Part shown: positions 1 through 8,976 of the stretch, piece after piece
How the letters are laid out: each line of letters begins with the position of its first letter
How positions within the stretch are numbered: the stretch's first letter is position 1
Source of the DNA: Bifidobacterium catenulatum subsp. kashiwanohense JCM 15439 = DSM 21854
Lineage (GTDB): Bacteria > Actinomycetota > Actinomycetes > Actinomycetales > Bifidobacteriaceae
Length of the DNA: 64,000 bases
Reading direction: 5' to 3'
Assembly (NCBI RefSeq): GCF_001042615.1
Contig: NZ_AP012327.1
Location: forward strand, 1,178,001-1,242,000
The notes under the pieces: generated by a model
What the model saw: the letters and a program-made list of their open reading frames with translations, nothing else
What the model was told of the DNA's origin: nothing
The model's database searches: none
Translations under genes and position numbers: made by a program

Positions 1-1007
1 GGTTCTACGTAGATTTCGAAGCGGAACCATGGCAGTGCGACGCGCACGCTTCGTTCGATCTTGTTCACGGTTTCGACATCGTAATCGCGGTCGAGTTTGC
101 TGGTCTGCACTTTGACGCACAGCAGAATGTCATCCTCAGACATGTGCACGGTCTGCATGTTCAGCAGTCGTTCCACGCCTGGCGTCGAAATAACGGCCTG
201 CTCAATCTTCTTTCGGGTATCAGCGTCAACTGCCTCACCGATCAGTAGTGAACCCGACTTGAACATCAGCAGCAACGATCCCGAGATCAGCACAAGACCA
301 ACCATCAGGCCGCCAAGTGCGTCGAATATCTCATTGTCGAACAGAATCGCCAGACCGATGCCAGCTCCTGCAAATGCCAGACCAATCAAGGCAAGCGTGT
401 CTTCCATGATGACGGACGCAAGCTCCGCCGACTTGGTGCGCTTCCAGAAACGGAACACACCCATGTGGGGTACGCCCGTACGTTCCATGCGCTCATTCGC
501 TTCCTTGATGCTTTGATGCAGCCCGTAACCTTCCAGACAGGCGCTGATGACCACCACAATGAACGCCACCAGCAGTTCCATCTGGTTGGCATCACGCAAC
601 GCGGGATTTTCGACAATGGAGAACAGCTTCTTTACCGCTTCCGAAGTGGAGAAGAAACCTCCGACGAAGAACAGCAGCGTCGCCACCACGAACGAGGCGA
701 GATACTTGGCCCGATACAACCCGAACGGATGATCGCCGTCCGTCTTATGTTTGGAGAAGCGGCCGCCTACCATGAGCACGATCTCATTGGAACAGTCGGC
801 GATGGAGTGCACCGATTCGGAAAGCATTGCGGACGATCCGGTGAAGAACGCTGCCGCGAGCTTGGCGATGGCCACACCGATATTGGCTCCGAGCGCCGCT
901 TTGACGGCCGCACCCTGGTGTTCCGTTTCCTGTTGGCGAATATTGTTTGCCGTATTCGCGTTACTGTCGTTCGTACTACTGTCGTTGGAATCTTGCGATT
1001 CGTTCAT
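1..1007 (-). CDS. Cation diffusion facilitator (CDF) family efflux transporter, 3' end outside window
   Basis: Exports divalent metal ions across the cytoplasmic membrane in exchange for protons. The reading frame starts at the ATG whose complement is 1005-1007, after a GGAAAGG stretch, and stays open to the window edge, so about 335 residues are visible and the stop is missing. After a polar Asn/Ser-rich N-terminus come hydrophobic segments; around residue 65 is the family pattern SESVHSIADCSNE (the HS..D metal-site helix), later EDTLALIG, then a cytoplasmic C-terminal domain with VKVQTSKLDRDYDVETV typical of the CDF dimerisation domain. The ion (Zn, Mn, Fe, Co) cannot be told from the sequence. 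It is divergent from mazG. Confidence 0.85.
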   Translation of the reverse strand, partial: MNESQDSNDSSTNDSNANTANNIRQQETEHQGAAVKAALGANIGVAIAKLAAAFFTGSSAMLSESVHSIADCSNEIVLMVGGRFSKHKTDGDHPFGLYRAKYLASFVVATLLFFVGGFFSTSEAVKKLFSIVENPALRDANQMELLVAFIVVVISACLEGYGLHQSIKEANERMERTGVPHMGVFRFWKRTKSAELASVIMEDTLALIGLAFAGAGIGLAILFDNEIFDALGGLMVGLVLISGSLLLMFKSGSLLIGEAVDADTRKKIEQAVISTPGVERLLNMQTVHMSEDDILLCVKVQTSKLDRDYDVETVNKIERSVRVALPWFRFEIYVE

Positions 1008-1179
1008 TGCCTTTCCGTTTCTTTCTGGAGTTAATACAGACACGTTTAATCATATATAAGGGTGTGGTATTCCCGTCGTATTCCGGAGGTGAAATGCCAA
1101 AAATGCGTGTAAGACATGGGTGGCTCCCCAATACCGGTAGATTTGTAAAAATCTGCTTTTCTGCAACGAGGAGGGATGA

Positions 1180-2067
1180 TTGGGCGGTTATGGTTCGGAT
1201 GCGGTTGGTTTGTTTATCTCGAGAGACGAGACGCTTACGGATGCCAAGGCCGCAGCTGCATGGTCGGCACATGCGAGAAGAATCGGCAGTATGACTGAAG
1301 CTGCGCATGACGATTATCAGTTGCCCGAAGAATTCGAGCACTGTTCGAAACTTGACCCTGTACGAGATGCTCCTAGCGCGTTGGACCGCGTCAAGCAAGT
1401 CGTACGCATTCTGCACGAACCAGGCGGATGCCCTTGGGACGGCGAGCAGACCAATACAAGCCTGCTTAAACCACTGTTGGAAGAAACCTACGAATACATC
1501 GACGCTGTGGAAACGAACGATCGCGACAACATGCGTGAAGAACTCGGCGACATGCTGCTGCAATCCGTTTTCCAAGCGCAAGTGTGCGCCGTTGATACGC
1601 AGGATCCGTTCAACATCGACGAAGTGTGCAACCGTCTCGTAGATAAGCTCATCACCCGCCATCCGCACGTCTTCCAGACAAATGAGGCCACTGACGAGTC
1701 CGCGCCCGCACCGGAAAACGCGCAAGATACGCTGAAACTGTGGGAAGCGATGAAGCAGAAAGAGAAGCATCGCAAGTCCGTGCTCGAAGGCATCTCCCAT
1801 GCGCAAGGCGCATTGCCGCGTGCTACAAAAATCGTATCGAGAGTACACAAATCGCAGTATCGTGACCAGCTCGAAACCGCATTCAATTCAAGTGCAGAAC
1901 AGACAGACAAACAGCATGATGTCAGTCATCCTTATGCAGACGAAATCATCACCATCATCCGCAAAGCGCAACGTGACGGCGTAGACGTGGAATCCGACCT
2001 GCGTTGCCGCCTGCGCGACATAGAATCCGAAATCGAACACATCGAAAAGACCATGAACCATGAGTGA
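1180..2067 (+). CDS. mazG: MazG family nucleoside triphosphate pyrophosphohydrolase
   Basis: Hydrolyses (d)NTPs to monophosphate and pyrophosphate; a housecleaning enzyme. The MazG fold is recognisable from about residue 65: LDRVKQVVRILHEPGGCPWD, then LLEETYEYIDAVE and EELGDMLLQSVFQA (the EExxE and ExxD metal-binding helices), then RHPHVF and KEKHRKSVLEGISHAQGALPRATKI, all hallmarks of the family. I choose the TTG start at 1180 because GAGGAGGG sits four bases upstream; an ATG at residue 38 is an alternative, and the first 37 residues are not conserved-looking. The C-terminal 60 residues are charged and variable. The stop overlaps the start of a pepC relic, suggesting that mazG once led an operon with it. 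Confidence 0.88.
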   Translation: MGGYGSDAVGLFISRDETLTDAKAAAAWSAHARRIGSMTEAAHDDYQLPEEFEHCSKLDPVRDAPSALDRVKQVVRILHEPGGCPWDGEQTNTSLLKPLLEETYEYIDAVETNDRDNMREELGDMLLQSVFQAQVCAVDTQDPFNIDEVCNRLVDKLITRHPHVFQTNEATDESAPAPENAQDTLKLWEAMKQKEKHRKSVLEGISHAQGALPRATKIVSRVHKSQYRDQLETAFNSSAEQTDKQHDVSHPYADEIITIIRKAQRDGVDVESDLRCRLRDIESEIEHIEKTMNHE

Positions 2068-2512
2068 CGTTAAAGCACTCGACCCAGCACTGCTCAAAAC
2101 AGCATTCCGCGGACTTCAACGCCGACCGTGCCAATGATGATGGTGGTTGGTGGCAGATGTTTGCCAATTTGGTGAACAAGTATGGTTTGGTGCCGAAGAG
2201 TGCTTATCCGGAGTCGGCTAATTCGAGGAATTCGGGATGCGTTCAAGCAGTATTTGAATACGAAGCTACGTGAATTCGCGTCCGATTTGCGCGACCGTCA
2301 TACGGCTGGAACGTCGTTGGATGAGTTGCGTGGCGATGGCTTTTTTGATTGCGATACTGTGCGCGTTGACCAGCTTTTCGGTACGGAATTCACGTTCGAC
2401 AAGGCCAAGGGGTTGGAGCATGGCGATTGCCCAAACAATCATGCCATGACGTTGACTGGCGTGAATTTGGATGAGGATGGTCGCCCGAATCGTTGGAAGG
2501 TGGTGAAGGCTT
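2060..2512 (+). pseudogene. pepC: Decayed aminopeptidase C (bleomycin hydrolase family) relic
   Basis: The N-terminus MSDVKALDPALLK starts at an ATG overlapping the mazG stop. One extra A shifts the frame into QHSADFNADRAN, which is joined directly to GGWWQMFANLVNKYGLVPKS, so roughly 100-150 residues including the catalytic cysteine region are gone. After AYPESANSRNS a second frameshift (near 2230) leads into RDAFKQYLNTKLREFASDLR; then another large deletion to FGTEFTFDKAKGLEHGD and NNHAMTLTGVNLDEDGRP, which keeps the active-site histidine region. Similarity stops at about 2510, before the catalytic asparagine segment (usually ENSWG). Peptidase C normally is about 440 residues; this relic cannot encode an active enzyme. 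Confidence 0.85.
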
Positions 2513-2721
2513 GTGCACAGGTCGCAGATCATGCCGATCACATAGAACAACGGCCAGTCGACCAACACGTAGTTCCATGCCGTACCGACGTCACCGGTGC
2601 GTACGCCGTAATTGAGTGCCGCCATCACATAAATCATGATTGCGGACATGATGAAAACTAAAGAGAATGCCTTCCTTGCCGTTACGTGACATGGAATTTT
2701 CTTTTGCTTGCATTCGATGTG
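2510..2721 (-). pseudogene. DUF2798-like small membrane protein fragment
   Basis: On the minus strand a stretch reads RKAFSLVFIMSAIMIYVMAALNYG followed by GVRTGDVGTAWNYVLVDWPLFYVIGMICDLCT, two hydrophobic segments with the look of the DUF2798 family (small two-helix membrane proteins of unknown function). No start codon is found upstream before an in-frame TAA at about 2722-2724, other than the internal ATG of the MSAIM motif, and downstream the frame runs straight into antisense pepC sequence. It is therefore a fragment joined tail-to-tail with the pepC relic. Family assignment is by pattern only. Confidence 0.5.
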
Positions 2722-2831
2722 TTAACGCATCGGCCCCTCTGGCCTGTTTCGCGCGTTGCCTTCGCAAGAGGAGTGCGGAGGAGGACTAGAGGGTGCATAT
2801 CGAAATCCAAAATACTTGTGAAGCACATGCG

Positions 2832-2864
2832 AAAAGAAAGAGCCGGACATTTCTCACGTCCGGC
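2832..2864 (-). terminator. Rho-independent terminator of the ABC-F gene
   Basis: GCCGGAC (2842-2848) pairs perfectly with GTCCGGC (2858-2864) around a 9-base loop. Read on the minus strand it is followed by TCTTTCTTTTC, and it lies 38 bases beyond the stop of the minus-strand ABC-F gene. Confidence 0.8.
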
Positions 2865-2901
2865 ATAAGTACAATCCCCCAATAAACTGGAATTACTCGG
2901 C

Positions 2902-4503
2902 TTACTCTTCGGCCACCAGCTCCAGATAGGAATCATTCCACAGGTCTTCGTCGCCGTCAGGCATAAGCAGTACACGCTCAGGATTCAGAGCCTGTACTGC
3001 GCCCTCGTCGTGGGTGACCAGCACGATCGCTCCCTCGTATTTGGCTATGGCCTTCAGAATCTCGTCGCGGGACGCGGGGTCAAGGTTGTTGGTCGGTTCG
3101 TCGAGCAGCAGCACGTTCGCACGGCTCGTCACCAATGTCGCCAACGCCAGTCGCGTCTTCTCACCGCCGGAAAGCACACGGGCCGGCTTCAACGCGTCGT
3201 CACCTGAAAACAGGAACGAACCAAGAATCGAACGCGCCTGCGTGTCGTCCAGTTCCGGAGCGACATGAATCAGGTTCTGCAATACGGTGGCGTCCAGATC
3301 CAACGTGTCGTGTTCCTGTGCGAAATAGCCGATTTTGCAACCATGACCGTAATCTACGGAACCGGTGTCCGGCTCCTCCAAATGCGCAAGCAGCCGCAGA
3401 GTAGTGGTCTTACCGGCACCGTTGTATCCCAGAATCACCACACGCGAACCTTTGTCAATAGCCAAGTTCACGCCGGCGAACACAATGTTCGAACCGTAGG
3501 CTTTCGAAACATCCTTTGCCATGATTGGCGTACGACCGCACGGAGCTGGTTCCGGGAAACGAATATCCGCCACTTTCTCCTGCTTTTGCGCCTCGGACGT
3601 GTTCTCGAGGAGTTTCTCCGCGCGGCGCATCATGTTCTGTGCGGCCACGGCCTTGGTGGCCTTCGCGTGCAGGCGAATACCTTGCTGCATGAGGCGTTCC
3701 GCCTTCTTTTCGGCGACCTCGCGTTCGCGGCGGCGACGTTCCTCGTCAACCACGCGCTGGTGCAGGTAGGCCTTCCAGCCGAGGGAATACATGTCAATCT
3801 GGCCAAGCTGCGCATCCAGATGCCACACCTTGTTCACCACTTCGTCCAACAGTTCGGTGGAGTGGGAGATGACCAGGAATCCACCCTCGTATTTCTTCAG
3901 GTATCCGCGCAACCATTCGATGGAGTCGGCGTCCAAATGGTTGGTCGGTTCGTCGAGGATCAGTGTGTCCGCATCGGAGAACAGGATGCGGGCCAATTCG
4001 ATACGACGACGCTGGCCGCCGGAAAGCGTGCCCAATTGCTGGCCCATGACCTCCTGCGGCAGACCGAGACTTGCCGACATGGCGGTCGCTTCGGACTGAG
4101 CCGCATAGCCGCCGGCCTTTTCAAAATCCTGCATGGCCTTGTCGTAACGGTTCATCGCGCGGGTCATGACGTCCGGATCCGGATCGGTCATCTCCTTTTC
4201 AGCCTTGCGGATACGCATGATGATCGATGCGATGTCTCGCGCGCTCATCATGCGGTCGAGCGCGGTCTGTTCCGGATCGGCGGCATGCGTGTCCTGCGGC
4301 AGATAGCCGAGCTTGCCCGATACACGCACTTTGCCGGCGGTGGGCAGCATGTCGCCGGTGATCACGCGGGTAAGCGTGGTCTTACCGGCACCGTTACGGC
4401 CGACCAGGCCGATCTTGTCTCCCTTAGCGACATGGAAATTCGTGGGATGCAGCAACGTGCGCGCGCCGATCTGAATCTCAAGTCCCTGCGCCTCAATCGC
4501 CAT
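2902..4503 (-). CDS. ABC-F family ATPase (ribosome-associated type), 533 aa
   Basis: Soluble protein with two ATP-binding cassettes and no membrane domain, the layout of ABC-F proteins that act on ribosomes. Cassette 1: Walker A GRNGAGKTT near residue 36, signature LSGGQRRRIELARI, Walker B LILDEPTNHLD, H-switch VISHS. An arginine/lysine/alanine-rich linker (EERRRREREVAEKKAERL) matches the inter-domain P-site tRNA-interaction region. Cassette 2: GYNGAGKTT, LSGGEKTRLALA, LLLDEPTNNLD, VTHD. The start MAIEAQGLEIQIG is the usual family start. All catalytic motifs are intact. Housekeeping translation factor or resistance-type member cannot be settled from sequence; it is distinct from the two related ABC-F genes at 6471 and 37231. 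Confidence 0.88.
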   Translation of the reverse strand: MAIEAQGLEIQIGARTLLHPTNFHVAKGDKIGLVGRNGAGKTTLTRVITGDMLPTAGKVRVSGKLGYLPQDTHAADPEQTALDRMMSARDIASIIMRIRKAEKEMTDPDPDVMTRAMNRYDKAMQDFEKAGGYAAQSEATAMSASLGLPQEVMGQQLGTLSGGQRRRIELARILFSDADTLILDEPTNHLDADSIEWLRGYLKKYEGGFLVISHSTELLDEVVNKVWHLDAQLGQIDMYSLGWKAYLHQRVVDEERRRREREVAEKKAERLMQQGIRLHAKATKAVAAQNMMRRAEKLLENTSEAQKQEKVADIRFPEPAPCGRTPIMAKDVSKAYGSNIVFAGVNLAIDKGSRVVILGYNGAGKTTTLRLLAHLEEPDTGSVDYGHGCKIGYFAQEHDTLDLDATVLQNLIHVAPELDDTQARSILGSFLFSGDDALKPARVLSGGEKTRLALATLVTSRANVLLLDEPTNNLDPASRDEILKAIAKYEGAIVLVTHDEGAVQALNPERVLLMPDGDEDLWNDSYLELVAEE

Positions 4504-4585
4504 GCCGTGATACCTCTAGTCTTTCGTGTTCCTTCAAACGCCAATCGAACATCATAGCGAACACCCACAACCGTTTCACCTCATC

Positions 4586-5302
4586 TCACGTTTCATTTCC
4601 AAGCAGATGCCGGAGCAGTGATTCGCGGTGGTTGATGAAGACCCTGGTGATTTGATAGCTGTCCGTATCCTCATAATCGCAGGGATGGACGCCGTTTTCG
4701 TCGAATGACAGGATTTCCGCATCCGGCAGACCGAGCAGAATCGGCGAATGGGTTGCGATGATGAATTGTGATCCGTCGTTTGCCATTCGGTACATGTGCT
4801 CCAGCAGAGTCAATTGCCGCTGTGTCGAGAGCGCGGATTCGGGTTCGTCCATAAGATAGAGACCCTTTCCCGTGTGGGACAGGAGAATCTCCAGAAAACC
4901 TTCGCCATGCGACATCTCGTGCAAACGGGACATGTCGCCATATCCGCGACTGTATTCACGAGCCTGTGTCGCCAGCGTGAAAAAACTTTCCGCACGCAGG
5001 AAGAAGCTCGATGGGCCGATCGCATACTGCCGGTATATCGTCATCGCCTTGGCGAGATCCGACGTGTCATCGTATGTGCTGAAACGGTAGTTGCGCGTGC
5101 CGCCTTCCGCGTTGAAGCCGCAGGCGACGGCGACGCCTTCCAGCAAGGTTGATTTGCCGCTACCGTTCTCGCCTACCAGAAAGGTGACATTCTTGTGGAA
5201 TCTAAGTTCGTCAATCGAACGCAATGAGGGAATTCGACTGACGTACGAATCGGTCAGCATATTCCAGTCGATGCGCAGTCCCGACACGATCAGATCATCC
5301 AT
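4586..5302 (-). CDS. AAA family ATPase (ABC-like, single domain)
   Basis: A 238-residue P-loop ATPase of the AAA_15/AAA_21 kind. Walker A is GENGSGKST at about residue 45, a signature-like EMSHGEGFLEIL near 130, Walker B LYLMDEPESAL near 150, and the H-loop IIATHSPIL. Many proteins of this shape (about 240 residues, MDEPESALS) are standalone and uncharacterised. Because the stop of this gene and the start of the next minus-strand gene (ABC-F) are about 80 bases apart, the two may be cotranscribed. No partner nuclease is visible, so a defence role is not supported. Confidence 0.8.
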   Translation of the reverse strand: MDDLIVSGLRIDWNMLTDSYVSRIPSLRSIDELRFHKNVTFLVGENGSGKSTLLEGVAVACGFNAEGGTRNYRFSTYDDTSDLAKAMTIYRQYAIGPSSFFLRAESFFTLATQAREYSRGYGDMSRLHEMSHGEGFLEILLSHTGKGLYLMDEPESALSTQRQLTLLEHMYRMANDGSQFIIATHSPILLGLPDAEILSFDENGVHPCDYEDTDSYQITRVFINHRESLLRHLLGNET

Positions 5303-5535
5303 ACTTCACTTCCATATCCGGCCAGAGCCAACCCACAGACCAGTGGCATGGCTCGATGTACGCAACGGCTCCACCAGTCTCACATTGTCCTGCGTGCCAT
5401 ATGCCACTTCAGATTATAGGACGGGCGGTGGGAAGGATGCATATATGCTACGCCGACGCATCGGATGAAACGAATTATCCACTCTCGTGATTGATTCGCT
5501 ACAGTGGTGTCAGAACCATTCAGGAGGGAAGAAGC

Positions 5536-6141
5536 ATGGCAAGGGCTTTGATTGTGGTGGATGTACAGCCGACGTTCTGTGAAGGAGGCGAACTTGGCGT
5601 GCAGGGAGGCAATGCGGTCGCCGAACGTATCGCGGATTATGTGAACGAGCACCGGAGCGAATACGCATATATCGCAACCACGCAGGATTGGCATATCGAG
5701 CCGGGGACCCACTGGTCCGAGCATCCTGATTTCGTGGACACCTGGCCGGTGCATGGCAAGGCCGGAACCGCCAATGCCGAGCTGCATCCCGCCATCGCCG
5801 CATTGAACATCGAGCATCATTTCGAAAAGGGTCAGTATTCGCCCTCATATTCCGGCTTCGAAGGCTTTGAGGACAACACCGACCGCATTCCCACCCGCGA
5901 AGAAGTCTCCACCGCCATGGCCGCGGGCAGGACACTCGCCAACGGGTTGAAGACCGCAGGCATCACACGGGTCGATGTGGTCGGACTGGCCGAATCGCAC
6001 TGCGTCAAGGAGACCGCTCTCGACGCAAAAAAGCTGGGATTCGAAGTGCACGTCATCGAGAACCTGACCGAACCGGTCAGTGAGGAACTCGGTATCGCAG
6101 CCCGTCGGCAGATGAGCGAAGCCGGCATCATCCTTGACTGA
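5536..6141 (+). CDS. pncA: Nicotinamidase / isochorismatase-family hydrolase
   Basis: Likely converts nicotinamide to nicotinate for NAD salvage. The 201-residue protein starts at the ATG after AGGAGGGAAGAAGC; an upstream in-frame start at 5491 lacks a ribosome site. Motifs: VVDVQPTFCEGGELGV with the catalytic Asp at residue 9, TQDWHIEPGTHWSEHPDF with metal-binding His, WPVHGKAGTANAELH with the conserved Lys, and GLAESHCVKETALDA carrying the nucleophile Cys. The insertion KGQYSPSYSGFEG is typical of actinobacterial PncA. It stands alone between two divergent or unrelated genes. Confidence 0.87.
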   Translation: MARALIVVDVQPTFCEGGELGVQGGNAVAERIADYVNEHRSEYAYIATTQDWHIEPGTHWSEHPDFVDTWPVHGKAGTANAELHPAIAALNIEHHFEKGQYSPSYSGFEGFEDNTDRIPTREEVSTAMAAGRTLANGLKTAGITRVDVVGLAESHCVKETALDAKKLGFEVHVIENLTEPVSEELGIAARRQMSEAGIILD

Positions 6142-6214
6142 TCTCGACTGATCGGCCCCAATCAGCAGATATCAATCCGAATGGCGCCGACGGCCATGGC
6201 ATTGTTCATAATGC

Positions 6215-6242
6215 TTGGGGTCGAATGATCATATGCTATGAT
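6215..6242 (+). promoter_or_regulatory. Candidate promoter of the ABC-F gene at 6471
   Basis: TTGGGG (6215-6220) and TATGAT (6237-6242) are separated by 16 bases. Transcription from here would give a leader of about 220 bases before the ABC-F start codon, which contains the hairpin described next. Assigned by consensus only. Confidence 0.45.
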
Positions 6243-6328
6243 GGAATATGTTGAGTGTATTTAAATCCTCCCATATGCCAAGAGGGTTTTCGGGAAAGAG
6301 AAACGGACATTGCGTATCTAACGGGCGG

Positions 6329-6422
6329 CGGATACCGTCGGCAGAACCGTGCGCGTTGAAGCGCACTGCCGCGTAGCTTGCTCGTATGCACATTTCACGG
6401 TTCCGTATCCGTTCGTTTTTTT
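6329..6422 (+). promoter_or_regulatory. Terminator-like hairpin in the ABC-F leader (possible attenuator)
   Basis: CGGATAC (6329-6335) and GAACCGT (6344-6350) pair with GTATCCG (6405-6411) and ACGGTTC (6397-6403), giving a long two-part helix. An inner GTGCGC/GCGCAC hairpin forms in the loop. The 3' arm is followed after four bases by seven T (6416-6422), the form of an intrinsic terminator, yet it lies 48 bases upstream of the start codon at 6471, inside the transcribed leader. Such leaders control several antibiotic-inducible ABC-F genes; function here is inferred. Confidence 0.5.
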
Positions 6423-6470
6423 CACAATCAAGACCTCGCAGTGCGCCTGTATGAGAAAGAAGCCCCATAC

Positions 6471-8075
6471 ATGGCCCGGACAACAATGCTCACGCTTACT
6501 GGCATCTCTTACACATACCCATCCATGTCTGAACCACTGTTCGAACACGTGTCCGCATCTTTCCAACAAGGATGGACCGCCGTGCTCGGCGACAACGGAC
6601 TCGGCAAAACGACTCTACTGAACATCGCCATCGGAATGTTGCCCGCCGATACCGGCAGCATCAACCCGGACCCGCATGGACTCACTATCGCTACCTGCCC
6701 GCAAGACAACATGGTGAGGCCTAAGAACCTCGACGACTTCGCCACGGATTGGTCGCCCGGAACCATGCGTGTACGCAACGCGTTACACATCGGCGATGAC
6801 TGGCCCTACCGTTATGAAACGCTTTCCGGAGGCGAAACGAAACGATTGCAGGTCGCTTGCGCAATCACAGCGCGTCCCGATGTGCTCGTGCTTGACGAAC
6901 CCACCAACCACGTTGATGGTGAAACACGGAAAGCCATAGTCGAAGTCATGCGCCAATACCAGGGCATAGGCATCGTAATATCCCACGATGTCGCACTGGT
7001 TGACGCTACATGCGCACGATGCGTCATATTCGAACGACGGCACATCAGTGGGCGTAACATCACCGCCATCAGCACATATGATGGCGGATATACGCAAGCG
7101 CATGAGCTGATGACGTCCAGACTGCGTGGAGACGAGGAGTCAATCCGTGCGGCACGGCAGGAAGTCACACGACTGCGGTCCGCACAAGCACAGCGACATC
7201 AAGCCATGCAAAGCGCATATGCTCGCAAACGCAACGGGTGGAAAATCGACCGCAAAGATCACAGCGCCCTCGATCACCACAAATGGATCGAAAAACAGAC
7301 CGATACCGCTTCGGGCGCCGCATACCGACAAATGAACAAGCGTCTTGAACGAGCACAGCGCACACTAGATTCACTAACCGTAGCGGCCAAACGCTACGAC
7401 GGCGACATCTGGATCGACATACGGCCAAGCAACAGAAAGGAGCTCCTGCATCTCACGGAAGGTATTATCATATTCGGCAGCGGCAGGATGACCAGCTCGA
7501 ACGATGCCGCGAGAACGCCAACACAATCCATACTGCATGCCGACGGACATCAATGGAAAGTCGCGCATAATCCAGGGATGAGTGGTGAAAAACCACGGAT
7601 GCCAGGTGTCGCCATACCAAAACTCAGCATCGGACAGCAAGACCATATCGGACTGACCGGTGCCAACGGACTCGGCAAAACAACCGTGATGAACGCATTG
7701 CTGGACAGCATGCCGGAAGACTTGCCGCATCTGATCGTCCAGCAGCAAACGGGAGAAGCCGCGCTTTCTCAAACCATGAGACGACTCGCCGCATTGCAGG
7801 GTAAGGAACGCTCGCAGGTGCTGGCCGCCTTCGCCCAGCTCAACGCCGATCCGGATAAGCTGCTTTCTAACGAAGCGCCGTCTCCGGGCGAACTGCGCAA
7901 GCTCATGTTGTGCTTGGGCATTCTTGACCGGCCTCAGTTGATTGTCATGGACGAGCCGACGAACTATCTTGACTTAGAGTCCAAGGTGGCTCTGGCAAGA
8001 TGTCTTGCCGACTATCCGGGAGCATTGGTGGTGGCCAGTCATGATGAGTGGTTCCTTGACCAAGTAGTCAGATAA
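6471..8075 (+). CDS. ABC-F family ATPase, possible antibiotic-resistance type
   Basis: Twin-cassette ATPase without membrane segments, 534 residues from the ATG at 6471 (start chosen by alignment with the paralogue at 37231, which begins at the same place; upstream codons of the longer frame are not conserved). Cassette 1: GDNGLGKTTLLN, LSGGETKRLQVACAI, VLVLDEPTNHVD, VISHD. Linker rich in Arg/Gln. Cassette 2: GANGLGKTTVMN, a degenerate signature SPGELRKLMLCLGI in place of LSGGE, LIVMDEPTNYLD and a terminal VASHDEWFLDQ. The protein stops right after the H-switch. It closely resembles the ABC-F gene at 37231, so the two form a paralogous pair. The regulated-looking leader favours a drug-response role over housekeeping; the substrate is unknown. 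Confidence 0.82.
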   Translation: MARTTMLTLTGISYTYPSMSEPLFEHVSASFQQGWTAVLGDNGLGKTTLLNIAIGMLPADTGSINPDPHGLTIATCPQDNMVRPKNLDDFATDWSPGTMRVRNALHIGDDWPYRYETLSGGETKRLQVACAITARPDVLVLDEPTNHVDGETRKAIVEVMRQYQGIGIVISHDVALVDATCARCVIFERRHISGRNITAISTYDGGYTQAHELMTSRLRGDEESIRAARQEVTRLRSAQAQRHQAMQSAYARKRNGWKIDRKDHSALDHHKWIEKQTDTASGAAYRQMNKRLERAQRTLDSLTVAAKRYDGDIWIDIRPSNRKELLHLTEGIIIFGSGRMTSSNDAARTPTQSILHADGHQWKVAHNPGMSGEKPRMPGVAIPKLSIGQQDHIGLTGANGLGKTTVMNALLDSMPEDLPHLIVQQQTGEAALSQTMRRLAALQGKERSQVLAAFAQLNADPDKLLSNEAPSPGELRKLMLCLGILDRPQLIVMDEPTNYLDLESKVALARCLADYPGALVVASHDEWFLDQVVR

Positions 8076-8111
8076 GCCAAGCGATGCCTATGCCATCGAA
8101 AGCTGGTTTGC

Positions 8112-8146
8112 GTTCCGCGTGATCAGGACGCGTAGGCCCGCTTTTT
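8112..8146 (+). terminator. Weak terminator candidate after the ABC-F gene
   Basis: Just after the ABC-F stop, CGCGT and ACGCG can pair around a short loop (GATCAGG), and a CTTTTTAT stretch follows about a dozen bases later. The stem is short, so this is tentative. Confidence 0.3.
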
Positions 8147-8224
8147 ATCAATGCTGTACTAAAGCCAATCGTCATCATATGGTTTCGACATTATGGCATG
8201 GTGCACGGTATTCCGTTGAACTTT

Positions 8225-8713
8225 TTAATATCCCTCGTCGATGAAGATCCATCCGTGTTCCGCCCGCGCGGAACCGGGATTCCACGCGTACCAGCTTCCC
8301 CAGCCATCTTGGGACGAGTTCTGCGAGCCGGCATGGCAAGAGATGTAATTGGAGAGGTAAATCACATTGTCCATCCCGTATTCGTCAATGGCCGTGGAAA
8401 TCGAAGAACTGCCACCGGAAGCCGTGACGTCGTGTTCGGCTGCAAGCAGCGCGGCCGAACGCTTTGCGTCATATCGGACGGCATCCACGCGGCAACCGTT
8501 CCAGGATTTCAGCCTGGCAAGGTCCGCCTTCACCGCGCCGTCGATCTGGGATTCGTCGAACTTGCCCGTCGCGTTGATGCTGATCCAAGCATGACTGACA
8601 TCGGCAGGCCGGAGTGGCAGGTAGACGAACCGATACGCGCCGACAGCGCATGCCACGGCGGCGACGCATACCGATACGACGGTGATGGGTTTCTTGCTTT
8701 TCGTGGTTCGCAT
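8225..8713 (-). CDS. Secreted or membrane-anchored hypothetical protein, 162 aa
   Basis: I do not recognise a family. The N-terminus MRTTKSKKPITVVSVCVAAVACAVGA is a positively charged start followed by a hydrophobic helix, so the protein is either secreted or anchored by that helix with the rest outside. The outer part has SHAWISINATGKFDESQIDG and a Cys pair (NGCRV, YISCHAG) that could form a disulfide, and ends HGWIFIDEGY. It is complete, on the minus strand, and convergent with the upstream ABC-F gene. Confidence 0.65.
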   Translation of the reverse strand: MRTTKSKKPITVVSVCVAAVACAVGAYRFVYLPLRPADVSHAWISINATGKFDESQIDGAVKADLARLKSWNGCRVDAVRYDAKRSAALLAAEHDVTASGGSSSISTAIDEYGMDNVIYLSNYISCHAGSQNSSQDGWGSWYAWNPGSARAEHGWIFIDEGY

Positions 8714-8757
8714 GATCCTCCCACATAACAGCTTTCCCTAAAGCATACAGCGGAAAC

Positions 8758-8976
8758 GTGATAAGAGGAATGGATACCAAGACCAACAAGAACGCCCTTC
8801 AACGGATACTACGATGGAACGCGTCAAACAGGCGGAATGATTCCCCCGCTCCGCAAACGAGATCGGCAAACGACTCATGGTATTTGAATATGGACGGTGA
8901 CGTTTTGACGCGTATAAAGCGTATAAAGCCGAATCCGACGAATCAGTACTGGAATGCTGCAAGGAGGGTCAGATGA
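8758..8976 (+). CDS. Small basic hypothetical protein, coupled to the next gene
   Basis: A 72-codon frame from GTG at 8758 (or an ATG at 8770). The product is polar and basic with several Asn and Arg (NKNALQRILRWNASNRRND, near the start) and no recognisable domain. Its stop overlaps the ATG of the next gene as ATGA, which suggests translational coupling and supports that it is real. No family assigned; the upstream ribosome site is weak. Confidence 0.45.
   Translation: MIRGMDTKTNKNALQRILRWNASNRRNDSPAPQTRSANDSWYLNMDGDVLTRIKRIKPNPTNQYWNAARRVR

Noticed and set aside
3265..4557. Long plus-strand frame of 430 codons opposite the ABC-F gene
   Set aside because: It is the antisense shadow of a gene with all ATPase motifs; its product has no family pattern and no ribosome site.
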